A stretch of DNA of 64,000 nucleotides from Cunninghamia lanceolata (taxonomy: Eukaryota > Streptophyta > Pinopsida > Cupressales > Cupressaceae). This document shows positions 10,464-21,960 of this stretch, in pieces. The first letter of the stretch is position 1. Each line of letters opens with the position of its first letter. The notes beneath the pieces were generated by a model that worked only from the letters and a program-made list of their open reading frames with translations, made no database searches and was not told the DNA's origin. The stretch is from positions 868,001 through 932,000 of the forward strand of contig BSBN01001751.1 of NCBI GenBank assembly GCA_027924645.1. The letters run 5' to 3'. The position numbers were made by a program, and so were the translations under genes.

Positions 10464-11717
10464 CTAGCCATTAACTGGTAATGGCACATCTTCCCCTGTC
10501 AAGGTCTTAAGTCTAAATGTGTTGTCTCCTATTATTTCTAAGACTTGTAATGGACCTAACCATAGTTTGTTGAATTTTCCGTGGCTCCCCTTCTTTTCAT
10601 GTGCTTTGTCCCAGCACAGCACTAAGTCTGATATCCTAAATGTCTTGACTCTTACTCTCTTATCAAACCACCTCTTAACTACTGCTTGGTGTTTGGCAAA
10701 CTTCTTGATGGCTTGACCTCTTTTCTCATCTAATTGTAGCATTTGTACTATCCTGGCTTCCCTATGGTTATCAAAGCCTAAATACTCATTGGCAAACTTC
10801 CAGATTGGTATTCTCAGATTTACTGGAAGTATGGGATTAGTCCAATAAACTAAATGATAAGGTGCACTACCTAAGGTTGTTTTGAACTTGGTCCTATCTA
10901 CCCACAGTGCATATTTTAACAAGGTATTCCACTCTCTAGGACTCTTTGCAATTAGCTTTTTGATTATGTTTAATAAAATTTTGTTCATAGACTCAGCTAA
11001 TCCATTACCTTGAGGGTAATAATTTGAAGAAAACTTTAAAACAATCCCATATTCAAATGCCCATTTAGAAAACTTTAAAGAAGAGAAAGTAGGGCCGTTG
11101 TCACATACCAATGAATAGGGAGTTCCAAACCTGGTGATGATGTTTTCTTCAAGAAACTTGATAACTACCTCAGTTGTGGAGAACTTGCAGCATGTGGCCT
11201 CAGTCCACCTTGCACAGTAGTCAGTCACCATCAGTATGAACTTGTGTCCTGTAGAAGATGGAGGATTGATGACGCCAATGAAATCTAGGCCCCACTATGC
11301 AAATGGTCTTGATTCAATCACAGGTTGTAATGGGTTGGCCTGATTTCTTCCCTTATCTGCTGCAGTCTGACAGGTGTGGCAACTTTTAATGTGACTCTCT
11401 ATATATTTGAACATCATGGGCCAGTAGTAGCCTACCCTTAATATTTTGTGTGTTGTAGCTAGATGGGAACCATGACCAGTTCCGTACTTGTCATGCAATT
11501 CTGTTAACACCTTATCCGCTTCAGCTCTGTTTAGACATCTTAAATAAATTCCCTCATGGTTCTTCCTGAACAGAAGACCTCCTTGCACCACATATTTTTG
11601 TGCTTTAATCTTCAAAGCTCTCTTCTGAGAAGCTTTCATCTTATTTGGGTACTTTCCAGCTATTAGAAAAGTGTTTAAATTGCCATACCAATCAGATGTG
11701 TCATAGGAATTCAGCAC
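10464..11717 (-). pseudogene. TE-C integrase
   Basis: Inserts element cDNA into the chromosome. On the - strand there is an HHCC zinc-binding N-terminus (His residues in 'LHDKYGTGHGSH', Cys pair in 'SCHTCQ'). The catalytic core follows with D ('MVTDYCARW'), D ('CDNGPTF') and E ('GNGLAESMNK') all present. A C-terminal domain ends near 'EDVPLPVNG', as in Tat-like elements. A TAG at 11295-11297 replaces a conserved Gln before 'WGLDF'. Otherwise the core is intact and long, and the catalytic triad is unbroken. It follows the RNase H with only a few codons and stops between them. Confidence 0.9.
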
Positions 11718-11723
11718 ATACTA

Positions 11724-12440
11724 CTATTTTATCAAATCTGGGTCTGTGTTTGCTATGGTTTGCACCAACACTTGCCCTCTGACCAACTTCATGGGAATGA
11801 TTTCCATGTCGAATTCTTGCAGCATGGTGATCCATTTGGCTCTCTTTTCTCCAGGTTTGTTTTGCATCAGCAGCATCTTTACTGCTACGTCCGGCACTAT
11901 GGCTTTGACCTGGCTTCGTAAAATATAATGTCTGAATTTCTTCACAGCCATTATTAGTGCAAATGCTTGTCTTTCGGTATCCAGATATCTTAATTGTGTG
12001 TCTTTTAGGGGTGCACTCATAAAAGCAATGGGCCTTTCCTCATTATCTACACCTTTCTACATCAAGGCAGCTGTAACTGAATGGGAGGATGCAAAGGAGT
12101 AGATATAAAATGGCTTTGTGTAGTCTGGACTCGCCAGTATAGGGGCATCAGAAATGGCCCACTTGATATCTTCGAATGCGGCTCTAGCCACAGGGGTCCA
12201 CTCCATCTGTGCATCTTTCTTTAACATGGCATTTAACAGCTGCACAATTTCTGCAAAACCCGTGATAAACTTCTGAACAAAGTTAATCTTACCGAAAAAT
12301 GATATTAACTCTTTCCTACTGTTTGGTATTTGCAATTTTTTTATTGATTCTATTCTATCTGGGTCAATCGATATTCCATCTTCAGAAATGACATGCCCTA
12401 GTAATTTACCTTTAGTAACTCCAAATGAACATTTTTTAGG
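11724..12440 (-). pseudogene. TE-C gypsy-type RNase H, catalytically degenerate
   Basis: Lies directly after RT in the same frame, where gypsy RNase H always sits. The fold is recognisable ('RPIAFMSAPLKDTQLRYLDTE', 'KKFRHYILRSQ', 'RAKWITMLQEFDMEII'). The first catalytic Asp (normally in a 'TDAS'-like motif) is replaced in 'YSFASSH', and the final Asp of the usual 'ADALSR' motif is absent ('VQTIAN'). The Glu in 'LDTERQAF' and an Asp in 'VPDVAV' remain. Loss of these residues matches the known fate of the original RNase H in dual-RNase H elements, where it becomes a connection domain. TAG stops are at 11724 and 12057. Confidence 0.82.
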
Positions 12441-13080
12441 GTTGAGGGAAATTCCGTACCTCTCACATTGCTAAAGTATATTCTTGAGATCTTCGGCGTG
12501 AGTAGATACATCCTTGGAATTCACAGTCAGATTGTCCATATACACAATAACGCACTTACCTGATAACCCGTGGAACGCAATGTCCATGGCTCTTTGAAAA
12601 GTGGCACATGCATTGATTAGACCAAAAGGCATTCTCCTATATGCATAATTTCCCCATTTACAAGTGAAGGTGGTTTTTAATATGTCATCTCTATCAATTA
12701 AAACCTGGTTATATCCCGAGAAACCATTTAAAAAAGACATCATTTTTGCCCCGTTCACTGCTTGCAGCACTTCGTCTATTGGAGGTAGAGGATAATTATC
12801 CTTTTCAGATGCTTTGTTCAAGCTTCTAAAGTCTATGCATAATCTGATGTCTCCGTTTTTCTTCCTCACTGGTACTAAGTTAGTTACCCAGACTGAATGT
12901 CTGACTGGGAAAATTATTCTAGCAAACAGCAATTTTTTTAACTTCCTCAACGATTAAAGGCTCTAGAATGGCGTTCACAGGCCTTTGTTTCTACCTGAAT
13001 GGTTTAACTTCTGGCCTCAACGGTATCACGTGAGTTATGATGGACGTATCATATGTTTTCAAGTCTTCATATGTCCATGC
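12441..13080 (-). pseudogene. TE-C reverse transcriptase, active-site mutant
   Basis: RNA- and DNA-dependent DNA polymerase of the element. Motifs in order: 'LVPVRKKNGDIRLCIDFRSLNKA', 'YPLPPIDEVLQAV', 'SFLNGFSGYNQV', 'YRRMPFGLINACATFQRAM', then 'VIVYMDNLTV'. The last should be YMDD. The second Asp codon reads AAT at 12531-12533, after GAC, consistent with a CpG transition. 'FLNGFSGY' also lacks the Asp usual in 'LDGFSGY'. Stops such as the TAG near 12471 and a TAA at 13083 break the frame. The thumb region ('HVISEDGISIDP') follows. Confidence 0.92.
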
Positions 13081-13489
13081 TATTACATTTTATAATCTTT
13101 TAGAGCATCAATAATTTCTTTTCTTACTTTCTCAGAGCAAGCCTTTCCGATTGGCACATTTTGTGGATTTTGTTCAGTCCCTAAGTTGTGTAAATCACAC
13201 TTACCCCCTTCTGTTTTGGGTAAGTCTTTCTGTCTCATCACTCCATCAAAGTCAAAAATATGTTCTAATTCAATTACTCCTTTGGGTAAAAAGTTGCTCT
13301 TCAAGTTGATTATATCCTCTTCGTCCCATGTTGTCTCAGGCCTTTCTTGTTCATTGATGATTTGTGCCTCAAATACCTCATTACAAGTCAGAAAATCAAT
13401 GATTTGTTGATCCCCTCCAAATACCTGAAAGTGTGTAACATTGTCTGGGATACTGGGAACATTAACTAATTCTACAGCAAATCATCTCA

Positions 13490-13930
13490 ATCCTGACAAT
13501 GTCAAGGGTTCTAATGTGCTAGCAGCAACTGTTAGTGCATCCGGCCTATGGTTCAGCTCTCTAGGGATGTGCTATATGTTGAAAGCATCAAATGAATCTA
13601 TTAAACCCCATACTCTATGTCTGTAACAAATCATTTTTTTATAAGCATATAGTTTCCTTACTTGTTTGACTACTAGTTCAGAGTCTGAAAATACATTAAT
13701 CATTTTTACCTTTTTCTTAATGGCCATGGCAAGTCCCAAAATTAAGGCTTCATATTCAGCAATATTGTTAGTACAGGAAAACTGCAGTCTATATGCTGCT
13801 AGGTATGACTTACCCTGAGGATCTATGAGTTCAATACCTGCTCCCGCACCCTGTTTTGATTTGGACCCGTCACATTTTAATGTCCACAAGCCATCTTTAC
13901 TTTTCTGACCTTTTACCTTGGCATGCTTTA
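13490..13930 (-). pseudogene. TE-C second, archaeal-type RNase H located before RT
   Basis: An RNase H fold with all four acidic positions visible on the - strand: D in 'LKCDGSKSKQGAGAGI', E in 'NNIAEYEALILGL', D in 'NVFSDSELVVKQV' and D in 'NHRPDALTV'. The pattern 'DGS..G.AGAGI', 'NN.AEYEAL' and 'SDS.LVV.Q' is the archaeal-type RNase H known in plant Tat elements. A single TAG at 13572-13574 interrupts it just before 'HIPREL'. In Tat elements, as I know them, this domain follows the gypsy RNase H and precedes integrase. Here it precedes RT. It would remove RNA from the RNA-DNA hybrid during cDNA synthesis. Confidence 0.85.
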
Positions 13931-15100
13931 TCTCTTTTATCACTTGTGAGGTGTTGGCTTGTTTATTCATGGGTATTTCCATTTGGTCAACTCGCATATG
14001 TGTATATTCAGCTTGCAAATCAGAAAGACAACTACCCTTGTCCTTTATTCCATCTCCTAAATCTGAAATCAGAGTATCTACATCACTCTGAAAGCATCTC
14101 TGTGGTTGGTTAGGATTCACATTTCCCCCTTACAATTCTACCCTCTTCATGCATTTTTTGTATTCATATTAAATGATGTCTTTGCACATTCCACAACTCT
14201 CCTCAGAATGTGGCCTATCGTGAACTCTACATCTGTTCTTATACAGTTCACATTGGACTGGCAGATTTTGTTTAATGCATTCTTCCACCTCTTGTCTAAT
14301 GGCATGACCAAATTTGTCCATTGCACTGTTTTCTTCATCCGAAGAATTTCCATCAGACTTAATGAATAATGTTGTCTCCTTGCTTACACATTTTTCTCTA
14401 ATGTTTAACATCACAATCTCTTCAATTTGTACCCCATTGTTAGTAATCCTATAAACACCAGGTTCAATAGCAGCATATAATATTTCATTTGTTCAATTAT
14501 ACTCTGTTATCATGTGTTTCATCCTGGGTTTTGCCTCTATTATAATCTGGTTTGGGACACCTCTCCAAGGTAGCCACATATGTGAAAAATCAGTGGCCAT
14601 ATATCCGTTTAATGTCTTGGACCAATCCCTACTCAGCAACATTCCATAATTCACGGGTATGTCCACTATTTGAATGTCAATGAATTGGCTTACCCTAGGG
14701 TCTGAAGCTAATTGCATCTAAATCTTCATCAATTCTCCTATCACACTAACCTTAGTTTTATCTAACTGTGTGACAACCTTAGCAGATCTGGTGGGAGTCA
14801 GCCTAAGAGTTTTACATATCCCTAAGGGCATTACGTTGGCTGATGCACCAAAGTCCACCATGCAATTGTGTATGTTCTTCCCACATAATCTAGCAGTTAA
14901 TAGGAAAGGAGGAGCATCCTTCTTATCAGCATACATTACTACATTTGTATTGGAAGGCTGCTCAACTCTCTTACTTTTCTCTTTAGGTAGTGAATCTTTA
15001 TTAGGAACAGCTAGATTAGCAGCAACCTCATCTGTTATGGATGTATCCAGAGATTTTATAAAAGTTTTTCTGATCCCTGGGGTTTTCAATAATTCATTCA
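13931..15100 (-). pseudogene. TE-C aspartic protease and Cys/His-rich linker
   Basis: Protease that cleaves the polyprotein. The active-site motif is 'MVDFGASANVMPLG' at about 14844-14870, i.e. D-F-G-A where D-S/T-G-A is expected (TE-F keeps D-S-G-A). 'VNYGMLLSRDWSKTLNGYM' follows near 14610-14660. After the protease a linker carries C-x6-C-x2-H-x3-H-x5-C-x2-C (about 14181-14254), which is also in TE-F. Beyond this is a charged stretch leading into the second RNase H. Stops at 14718 (TAG), 14493 (TGA) and 14169 (TAA) break it. Confidence 0.8.
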
Positions 15101-17263
15101 GGAGTATACTAACTTTGATTTTCTTTATTTCCTCTAACAAGTAGCTCATTAATCTTGTTGTCTCTATTGTTTTAGTTTTACTTGTTTGGGCCTTTTGTAC
15201 TATTGTTCCACTATTTGTATGATGATTAGCTTTAAGTATGGCAAGATTGTTGCTAGCATTCTGATCTGGGGGTGTATTGAAGTTGTTAGGAGAAATGGAA
15301 GTGGTGAAAGGTCCTCCTGGCCTAGTGTTGTTCCTTAAACTATAGGTGTGGTTTTTATTTGTCTGTTGAAAGGCCTGCACCTCTTCTGTTTCAGTCAATA
15401 CCTCATTTTCAGTTTCAAAAGGAAATTGAAAAGCGTTTAACACAAAGGCTGATTCAGGATAAAGATTTTCACAAAAGTATGGTTTGTCTTTTAACAATTC
15501 ATCCTCTTTCTCTTCTGTAGTTGCAAAGGTAAAGGTTTCTAAAAAAGTTGTATCATACCCTGAGGGTACTACCTCATTACCCTTGGGAATGATAAATTTA
15601 GAAGTAGGAGGTTGCACATCTATATTAAATATGTTGGCTGCTAAATGAAATTGTGGACAGTCAAGCTCAACATGGGCATTGGTATTGCGAAATATGCACC
15701 AATTTTTTAATGATGTATTGGCCATTTGGATGCCAGCCATTTGTTTTGCATCATGATTATCTATATTCTCAAAAGAAGAAGCTAGAGTACCATTGTTTGG
15801 TCCCATGTTCCGTGTCTTGGGTGGCCTAGGTTGATTCTGATTTCTGTTATTGTTACCCCAGGCCCTATTATCTACCACTAGCCCTCTATTTTGTATTAGT
15901 TGCCCTTGGTTATGACCTTGATGCTGATTATAGTTTTGGCTCTGATTTGAACATTGGCCTTGACTATTATTTTGGTTATGGCTCTAATTGTAGTTCTGAT
16001 TGTAGTGCTGATTTTGATTTGAATTATAGTTCTGATTTTGGCCTTGGGTATAATTCTGATTTTGATTGTATCCTTGGTTACTTCTTCCATAGTGGTTCTC
16101 ATTTCTTAGTTGTGTCATTTCGGTGGTTAATCTTTTCAAATGTGTAGTGATCTCTTTGATTTCTTCCTTTTCCTCTTGTGCCTTTGCCACAGTTATATCT
16201 CTAGGAGGTCAGAAGAAAGGTTGACCATTATTTTGACTATTATTAGCAGTGTTACTCGTGTAAAGAGTTATGGCTTGGATTGGGGTAGGACTATACACAG
16301 GTGTGTATGTAGGAACTGGATTTAATAATGGAGTGTGATGCATAGGAACTCCATTCCAAGGTTGTGTCTGATTTTGCATCCCAAAATTTCCTCCATTAAC
16401 AAATGGGCTATAAGTTGTATGCCTCATCTCTTGATTTACTGAGGCAGCCTTTTTATAGGCTTTGGATATTGAATCTATGTCAGGTTTTCTTTTGACAAAC
16501 ATGGTAGTTAAAGGATCCAAGGCAGCATAGTACATGGCTAACAAGGTATTATCATCTATAGTGTAAGGGGCTACCAACCTAGAGTAGGCTTTTTGAAATC
16601 TGTCATTGAAATTATCAATTAGCTCTCCCTCTCCTCTTTTTATAGTAGCCAATTTCTGATACAAGATGCAAGGATCAATGGGTCCTCTAAATCTAGATAG
16701 AAATGCTTCTTCCATAAGTGACCAAGAAGAAACATAGCCATTGGGTAAGTTTACATACCAATTAGAGGCTTGTTCATTGAAAGTGTAGGGAAACAATCTA
16801 CACACCATGTCCTCATGTTCTAATCTGGCCCTAAAGCATGCCTCCTTGAATATTCTAATGTGGTCTTCTGGGTCTTGGTGCAACTGATATTTGGAACATA
16901 TCTTTTATGGATTTTTGGGCATCTCATTGTAATCATTGAAGTGTATGGGAGACTGGACATTGAAATAAGCCATTGTAGGTATTTGCGCTTGACCTGGACC
17001 TGTGGGAATACCTAGATTGCCTAGGGGATTAGGATCTTTAGGAGGACTAAGACCTCTAGGAGTACTTGAACCAAGATTTAAAGATCTGAATAAAGATCTG
17101 TCAGGACCCACAAAGCTATGGATAGTATAAGGTGATCCAGGGGGCTGTTAGATGAGCTTCCTGGGTGTGTTATTTTAGGGTTCCAAATCAGAGGACTCTT
17201 ACTTCGCCTTATATCAGGTAATTGCATAAATATATCCCCTGAACTGGATCTAGATCTAGTCAC
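15101..17263 (-). pseudogene. TE-C gag with Asn/Gln-rich tract
   Basis: Structural particle protein. Start ATG at 17263, about 80 bases inside the 5' LTR. The N-terminus resembles that of TE-F gag ('SRS.SGDIF.QL'). The retrotransposon gag domain at about 16209-16883 has 'HQDPEDHIRIFKEACFRARL', 'ASNWYVNLPNGY' and 'FLSRFRGPIDP'. A very Asn/Gln/Tyr-rich tract (about 15890-16080) comes next, then a weak zinc-binding motif 'WCIFRNTNAHVELDCPQF' in which the second Cys is missing. A frameshift lies near 17100, and stops occur at 16905, 16209 and 15984. A Ser/Thr/Pro-rich linker leads to protease. Confidence 0.85.
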
Positions 17264-17318
17264 TCTATCACTGTTATTAGCCAGTTCTACTTAAAACAAA
17301 ACCCTAACTCAAGTCAGG

Positions 17319-17335
17319 CCCTCCTTCTAGCGCCA
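17319..17335 (-). promoter_or_regulatory. Candidate primer binding site of TE-C
   Basis: On the - strand TGGCGCTAGAAGGAGGG begins six bases inside the 5' LTR end, the expected place for tRNA priming. TE-F has TGGCACTAGAAGGAGGG at the same place. I cannot match it with confidence to a tRNA 3' end. Confidence 0.55.
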
Positions 17336-17341
17336 AGAAAC

Positions 17342-20300
17342 TGTTGATGATTGTTTTGAGATAGTCATAACAATTAGTTAAAATTCACATAAAATGAACC
17401 AAAACTGACTTGAAAGATATGAAGAAATTGGTTAAGATTTGCTTAATCCCAAGTTTAATATGGTCAGGTCTTGACCTGTTGGGCAAATTCAGTTGGTCGA
17501 TGTGAAGCTATAATGTCCAAGGGGCCTTACGTAGTTTAGGGTTTCTTTGATGATTAACTGGACTCAAACTATGCAAAGAGATTGTGAATATCAGTGTGTT
17601 GTTCATTCCTTTCTTGCATAAAAGTGTTACTGTATTTACAAGGCTTTAAATGATTTATATTATTGCAAGCTTTTTCTCTTTAGTATTATGAAAATTGTCT
17701 ACTTTCAACTCAGTTATACATGCCTTCTCAAGTATGAGACAAATGTCCTTTAAATTTCTGCATTTTAAGCTAAGTATTTTCAGATGGGTTGGGAAAAGTT
17801 AGAAAGATCTAATCTAAACTTTATTCGAATCTACTAAGGATCTAATTGTTTTGTTATGCACTATATAAGTATTGCAGCAAATTGATCAAATCTACAGACA
17901 AAAACCCTAAGTGTAGGTTTTGAGCATTTTCACAAACATACACCTAAAATTGCAAGCTCTAAGAGAAAATGTTTCAAACACAATGAAGAGCAAGAAAACA
18001 CTTAGAAGATAGATGCAGAATTCCAGATTCAATTGTAATAGAAATAGACAATCATATAAGATTTACAATGTATGAATGACTCTTAGCTTCATTGATCAAA
18101 CTACAGAAAACTTACAAGCTTTACAGATATAGTAAGGAGGCAAGATGTTCCACATGCTCCTTATTGCAGACACAGGTGACCTCCTTCTTCTACTTCTAAA
18201 CTAAAAGGTCCCTTTATTCTAAATGTTATGTTTTATAAATCTCTGCTGCTACAAATCTCTATGTAGCCCCTGTGTAAAGTTTTACAGTGTATAGAGGCAC
18301 AATATATAGACTTTGATTGTCCTTAATATAGCTCAAAACCCTAGTTAAACAATGGTTCAAACCTTTGGTTATAGCAATAAATGCTAGAGAACAAGTCTCC
18401 CAAAATATCTCTGAGCATACATCAAATCTGGGTGAAATACACCCTTCTAGAAACCCTAGTAGCTCAAAAATAACTTCTGTTGTCTGTTGTAATAAAGTTT
18501 CCATCTGTATTTTGTCTTCATCAATTGAAGGCCTTTGACTTCCTCGCCCTTCATCCTTATCTTCCTTCTGCTTCCTCTGAGATCTGATTTTCTCCTCCGT
18601 CATCACCGCCATCAAGTTTCAGCTCCTTCCTTAACTGAAACCTACAAAAATAGATAAGCAATAAGTATCATTTCACTTAATAAACAGCAGGAATTGAAAC
18701 ACCTGTTAAATCAAGGTGTGACTATGCATAATGTAGAAATTGGGCCCAAGAATCTGCAAAAAATGCGTCCAAAATACATACACAGCGTTAGAAATTGGTT
18801 GGGTCAACCACCGTTGACTGAAAATATGCAATCGGGACCAAAAAATGCTTCAAAAAACCCATCGTCTCGCTTTCCCGCTCTTTTCTCTATTTAAAACCTT
18901 GTATATCCTGACATACAAGCCAGGCGTGATACATAGGATAAATCACTTTTAAACCCGCTTGGATTCCGGCTTGTATATTTATCTTTGCATATCGGTTTGT
19001 ATATCGGAAACATACAAATGCCAAAAAATATACAAGCACCTAACTCTATTTTATAACTTCCTTAATTCCACCCAAAGTATACTTCGATGCACATTGTGCT
19101 TGTATCTTTCGATATACATTTGGACGTGATACATCCATTTAACCAAATTTAACTCCTCACTAAGATCCGCTTTGTATACCCATCGCAATGTACAAATTAC
19201 CATGTATGCTTTGTTTCGTACCTTAAACATGCATACAAGGTGGAATTATACAACCAATTAACCTCATTCCATAATGTTTCGGATCTGTCGTATGCATAAT
19301 TCGTTGTATGTTTACTTTGTATACCTTGTAGTCATCAAACATACAAACCCCAAATATACATAGATTTAATGCAAATTCACCCTCCTTTCAAGTCCATGGC
19401 TTGCATAATGTCTTTGTATATCGTCAATAAACAAAGCACAAAATATGCAAGGTTTTAACTATGTCCAATAATTTTTTGGGTCTGCCGCATGTACACAACC
19501 CTTGTATCATCCTATATACATTTGGGTTTGATACAAGCATTAAATCGGTTTTGATTTTCTCTTTGATTCTGCTTTGTATAAGCGCAATGTATATCGGCTT
19601 GTATGTAAGAATATACAAGCTCGATATACATTGAATTAACTCTGTTCTATGAAATTTCGGTTCCGGGCAATGTATCTCTGCTTTGTATGTTTCGAAATGT
19701 ATGTACATTGAAACATACATACAAGTTGAAACATACAAAGACTTAATTCAAATTTATAAATGCTTCAAGTCCGCCTGATGTATAAAACACTTGTATCTCG
19801 CCAATATACAAGCTGAAAACATACAAGGACTTAAGTTGTTTTAATAGACTTTTCGGGTCTGGCGTTTGTATATTACGAGCCTTGTATCTTTTAACTTGTA
19901 TGTTTCACTTGTATGTAAAAACATATAAGTGCCAAATATACAACCATTTAACTCTTCTTCACAATGCTTTCGGGTCCGCCTTGTATGTATACATGTAACA
20001 TTAACAAATGCATACAAGGCAAATAATGTATAAAAACCCGATTGCTCATGCAACTAAGAAAACAACCGTTTGCATATACAAACAACCTTGTATATGAACA
20101 ATGATATACAAAGGCCTTTGTATACAAGGGAACTCGCATACAAAGGGCCTTGTATATGCAACCCGATATACAAGCAGACTTGTATGTGCAAACAACAAAC
20201 CCTTCCCTTGTACATTTTACCAAAATGATCATAACTTGCAAAATATGGCAAATTTTAAGATGGTTCAAAAAGCAACCCTAGCTCATTTTTCACAAGGAAT

Positions 20301-20488
20301 CCAAGCATATCATGCCCTAGTACTAAAAATGCATTTTTTCCTCTATTTTTAATAAGGTTTACAATTTTAACCCTCTTTTCCCTTTACCACCAAGCAAAAC
20401 AACACACACAAAAGCAAAAGCAACAGCCACAGCAGGGGTCCTCATTTTGCTAAGGAGTAAAATAGGGTGTGTTGTGAACATCACAACA
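17342..20488 (-). repeat. TE-C 5' LTR
   Basis: Starts TGTTGATGATTG and ends CATCACAACA. Same length as the 3' LTR (3,147 bp). It contains the short ORF at 18259-18615, the TTGTAT/ATACAA array at about 18895-20215 and the terminal palindrome at 20470-20488. No other gene. Confidence 0.95.
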
Positions 20489-20493
20489 CTTCC
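20489..20493. repeat. Target site duplication CTTCC, right copy (TE-C)
   Basis: Follows ...CACAACA of the TE-C LTR and equals 6242-6246. Confidence 0.95.
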
Positions 20494-21960
20494 TCCTGGA
20501 AGTCATCAAAGAGGTGAGGATAAAGAGTCCTCAATTTTGCTGCATCCTCCCATGTCGCAGTGACCTCGTCATACATGTCCCACTAGACCCTAAACTGGTC
20601 CAGCTCTCGACATCAAAAGCCCAGCGTCCGACGAGCCAATATGTGAATTGGCTCCAAAGCCAGCTGTCCGTCTACCTCTACCTGAAGAGCACTCCAATCC
20701 AATACGTGAGATAAGTCACAGATGTAACGACATAAAACTAAAACATGAAAGACATCGTGGATACGCGACAGGCTAGGTGGCAAGGCTAGACAATAGGCTA
20801 CAGGTCCTATCCGTTCCAAGATCTCAAAAGGTCCTACAAACTGAGGTGGGAGCTTAGAGCCCTTTCCATAATAGATTGGACTCTCAAAAATACCCTGTCA
20901 CTTAGTGAGAAGTTCCATTCAGTTCTCTTAGCATCGGCATATTTCTTCTGTCTATCATGTGCCTCCTGAAGTCTATGTCTAATCAGTGTGACTTGCTACT
21001 CCATATCCTAAACTATCTCTGGACCAATGAAAACCCTGTCCTCTATCTAATCCCAACTCAAAGGTGTCTTGCATGGTCTGCCGTATAGAACCTGGAAATG
21101 AGGCATACCCAACAAGCTGTGATGCCCATTATTGTAGGCAAACTCAACCAGATACAGATACTCCTCCCATCTAGACTGATGATCCATAACATACATACAA
21201 AGCATGTCTTCCAACACTTAATTAACTCTCTCTATTTGTCTGTCAGTCTCAGGATGGTAAGCTGAACTGAAGTTGACCTGAGTGCCCAACGCCTGCTGTA
21301 AGGCTCTCTAAAAAGCTAAAGTGAAAACTGAGTCTCTGTCTGAAATGATGCGGTGAGGTACTCCATGAAATCTGACAATTTGATTTAAAAACACTCTCTC
21401 CACAGATGGTGCATTATACGTCGTGTGTACAGGTGAAAAATGCGCCACCTTGGTCAACTTGTCAACTATCACCATGATGGTATCATGGTAATGTGATGAC
21501 ATAGGTAGACCAATGATAAAATCTATGGAAATGGTGTTCTATTTCCACTCAGGTATCTAGTGAGGGTACAACAGTCCTGCTGGATGCTGATGCTCGGCCT
21601 TGACCCTCTGACACTCAAGGCAATGAGCAACATATTCTACAATGTCTCATCTCATCCCAGCCCAATGATATAACTATCGCAAATCAGCATGCATCTTCTT
21701 CACTCCTGGGTGTGCTGCATAGGGTGCTCGATGAGCCTCTGAAAGAATCACTACACGTAGATCACCCATATGGGGTACATAGATGCACTGTCGATGTCTA
21801 AGAAAACCATCGGGCTCAAGGGAATATCCTACGAATTTTCCCTTAAGGGCCCTCTGATTCTTAATTTCCTATTGCACCTCAAGAAGCCACTCGTCCTCAA
21901 GTAGATACTGTAGGATATGCTCTCTCAAGTCCACCCTTAATGTCAAGGTCAGGATCTCAT
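20494..21960 (-). pseudogene. TE-B integrase and C-terminal chromodomain-like region
   Basis: The HHCC part near 21560-21740 shows 'HCLECQRVKAEHQHPAGLL'. The core has D in 'IMVIVDKLTKVAHF', D in 'ISDRDSVF' and E in 'DRQIERVN', which is typical chromovirus integrase. The C-terminal part (20600-20830) carries '[24 protein letters not shown]' and 'HVLDW', then 'TATWEDAAKLRTLYPHLFDDF', the usual end of Tekay-like chromodomains. Many in-frame stops, often TAG. Its last codons continue at 6241 across the TE-C insertion and run into the PPT. Confidence 0.88.

Larger units (their letters stand above)
6247..20488 (-). mobile_element. TE-C: complete Tat-like Ty3/gypsy element with dual RNase H
   Basis: A - strand element with 3,147-bp LTRs on both sides (6247-9393 and 17342-20488) and TSD CTTCC. 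It sits between the chromodomain-like end of TE-B pol and the TE-B PPT. The coding region 10464-17111 is in one - strand frame, interrupted by stops only, with a shift near 17100 at the gag start. The module order is gag, protease, Cys/His linker, archaeal-type RNase H, RT, gypsy RNase H, integrase. Integrase ends with a 'LPLPVNG'-like tail typical of Tat-lineage elements. Hand comparison of about 125 bases of the two LTRs gave about 6 differences plus a 3-bp indel. Confidence 0.93.
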
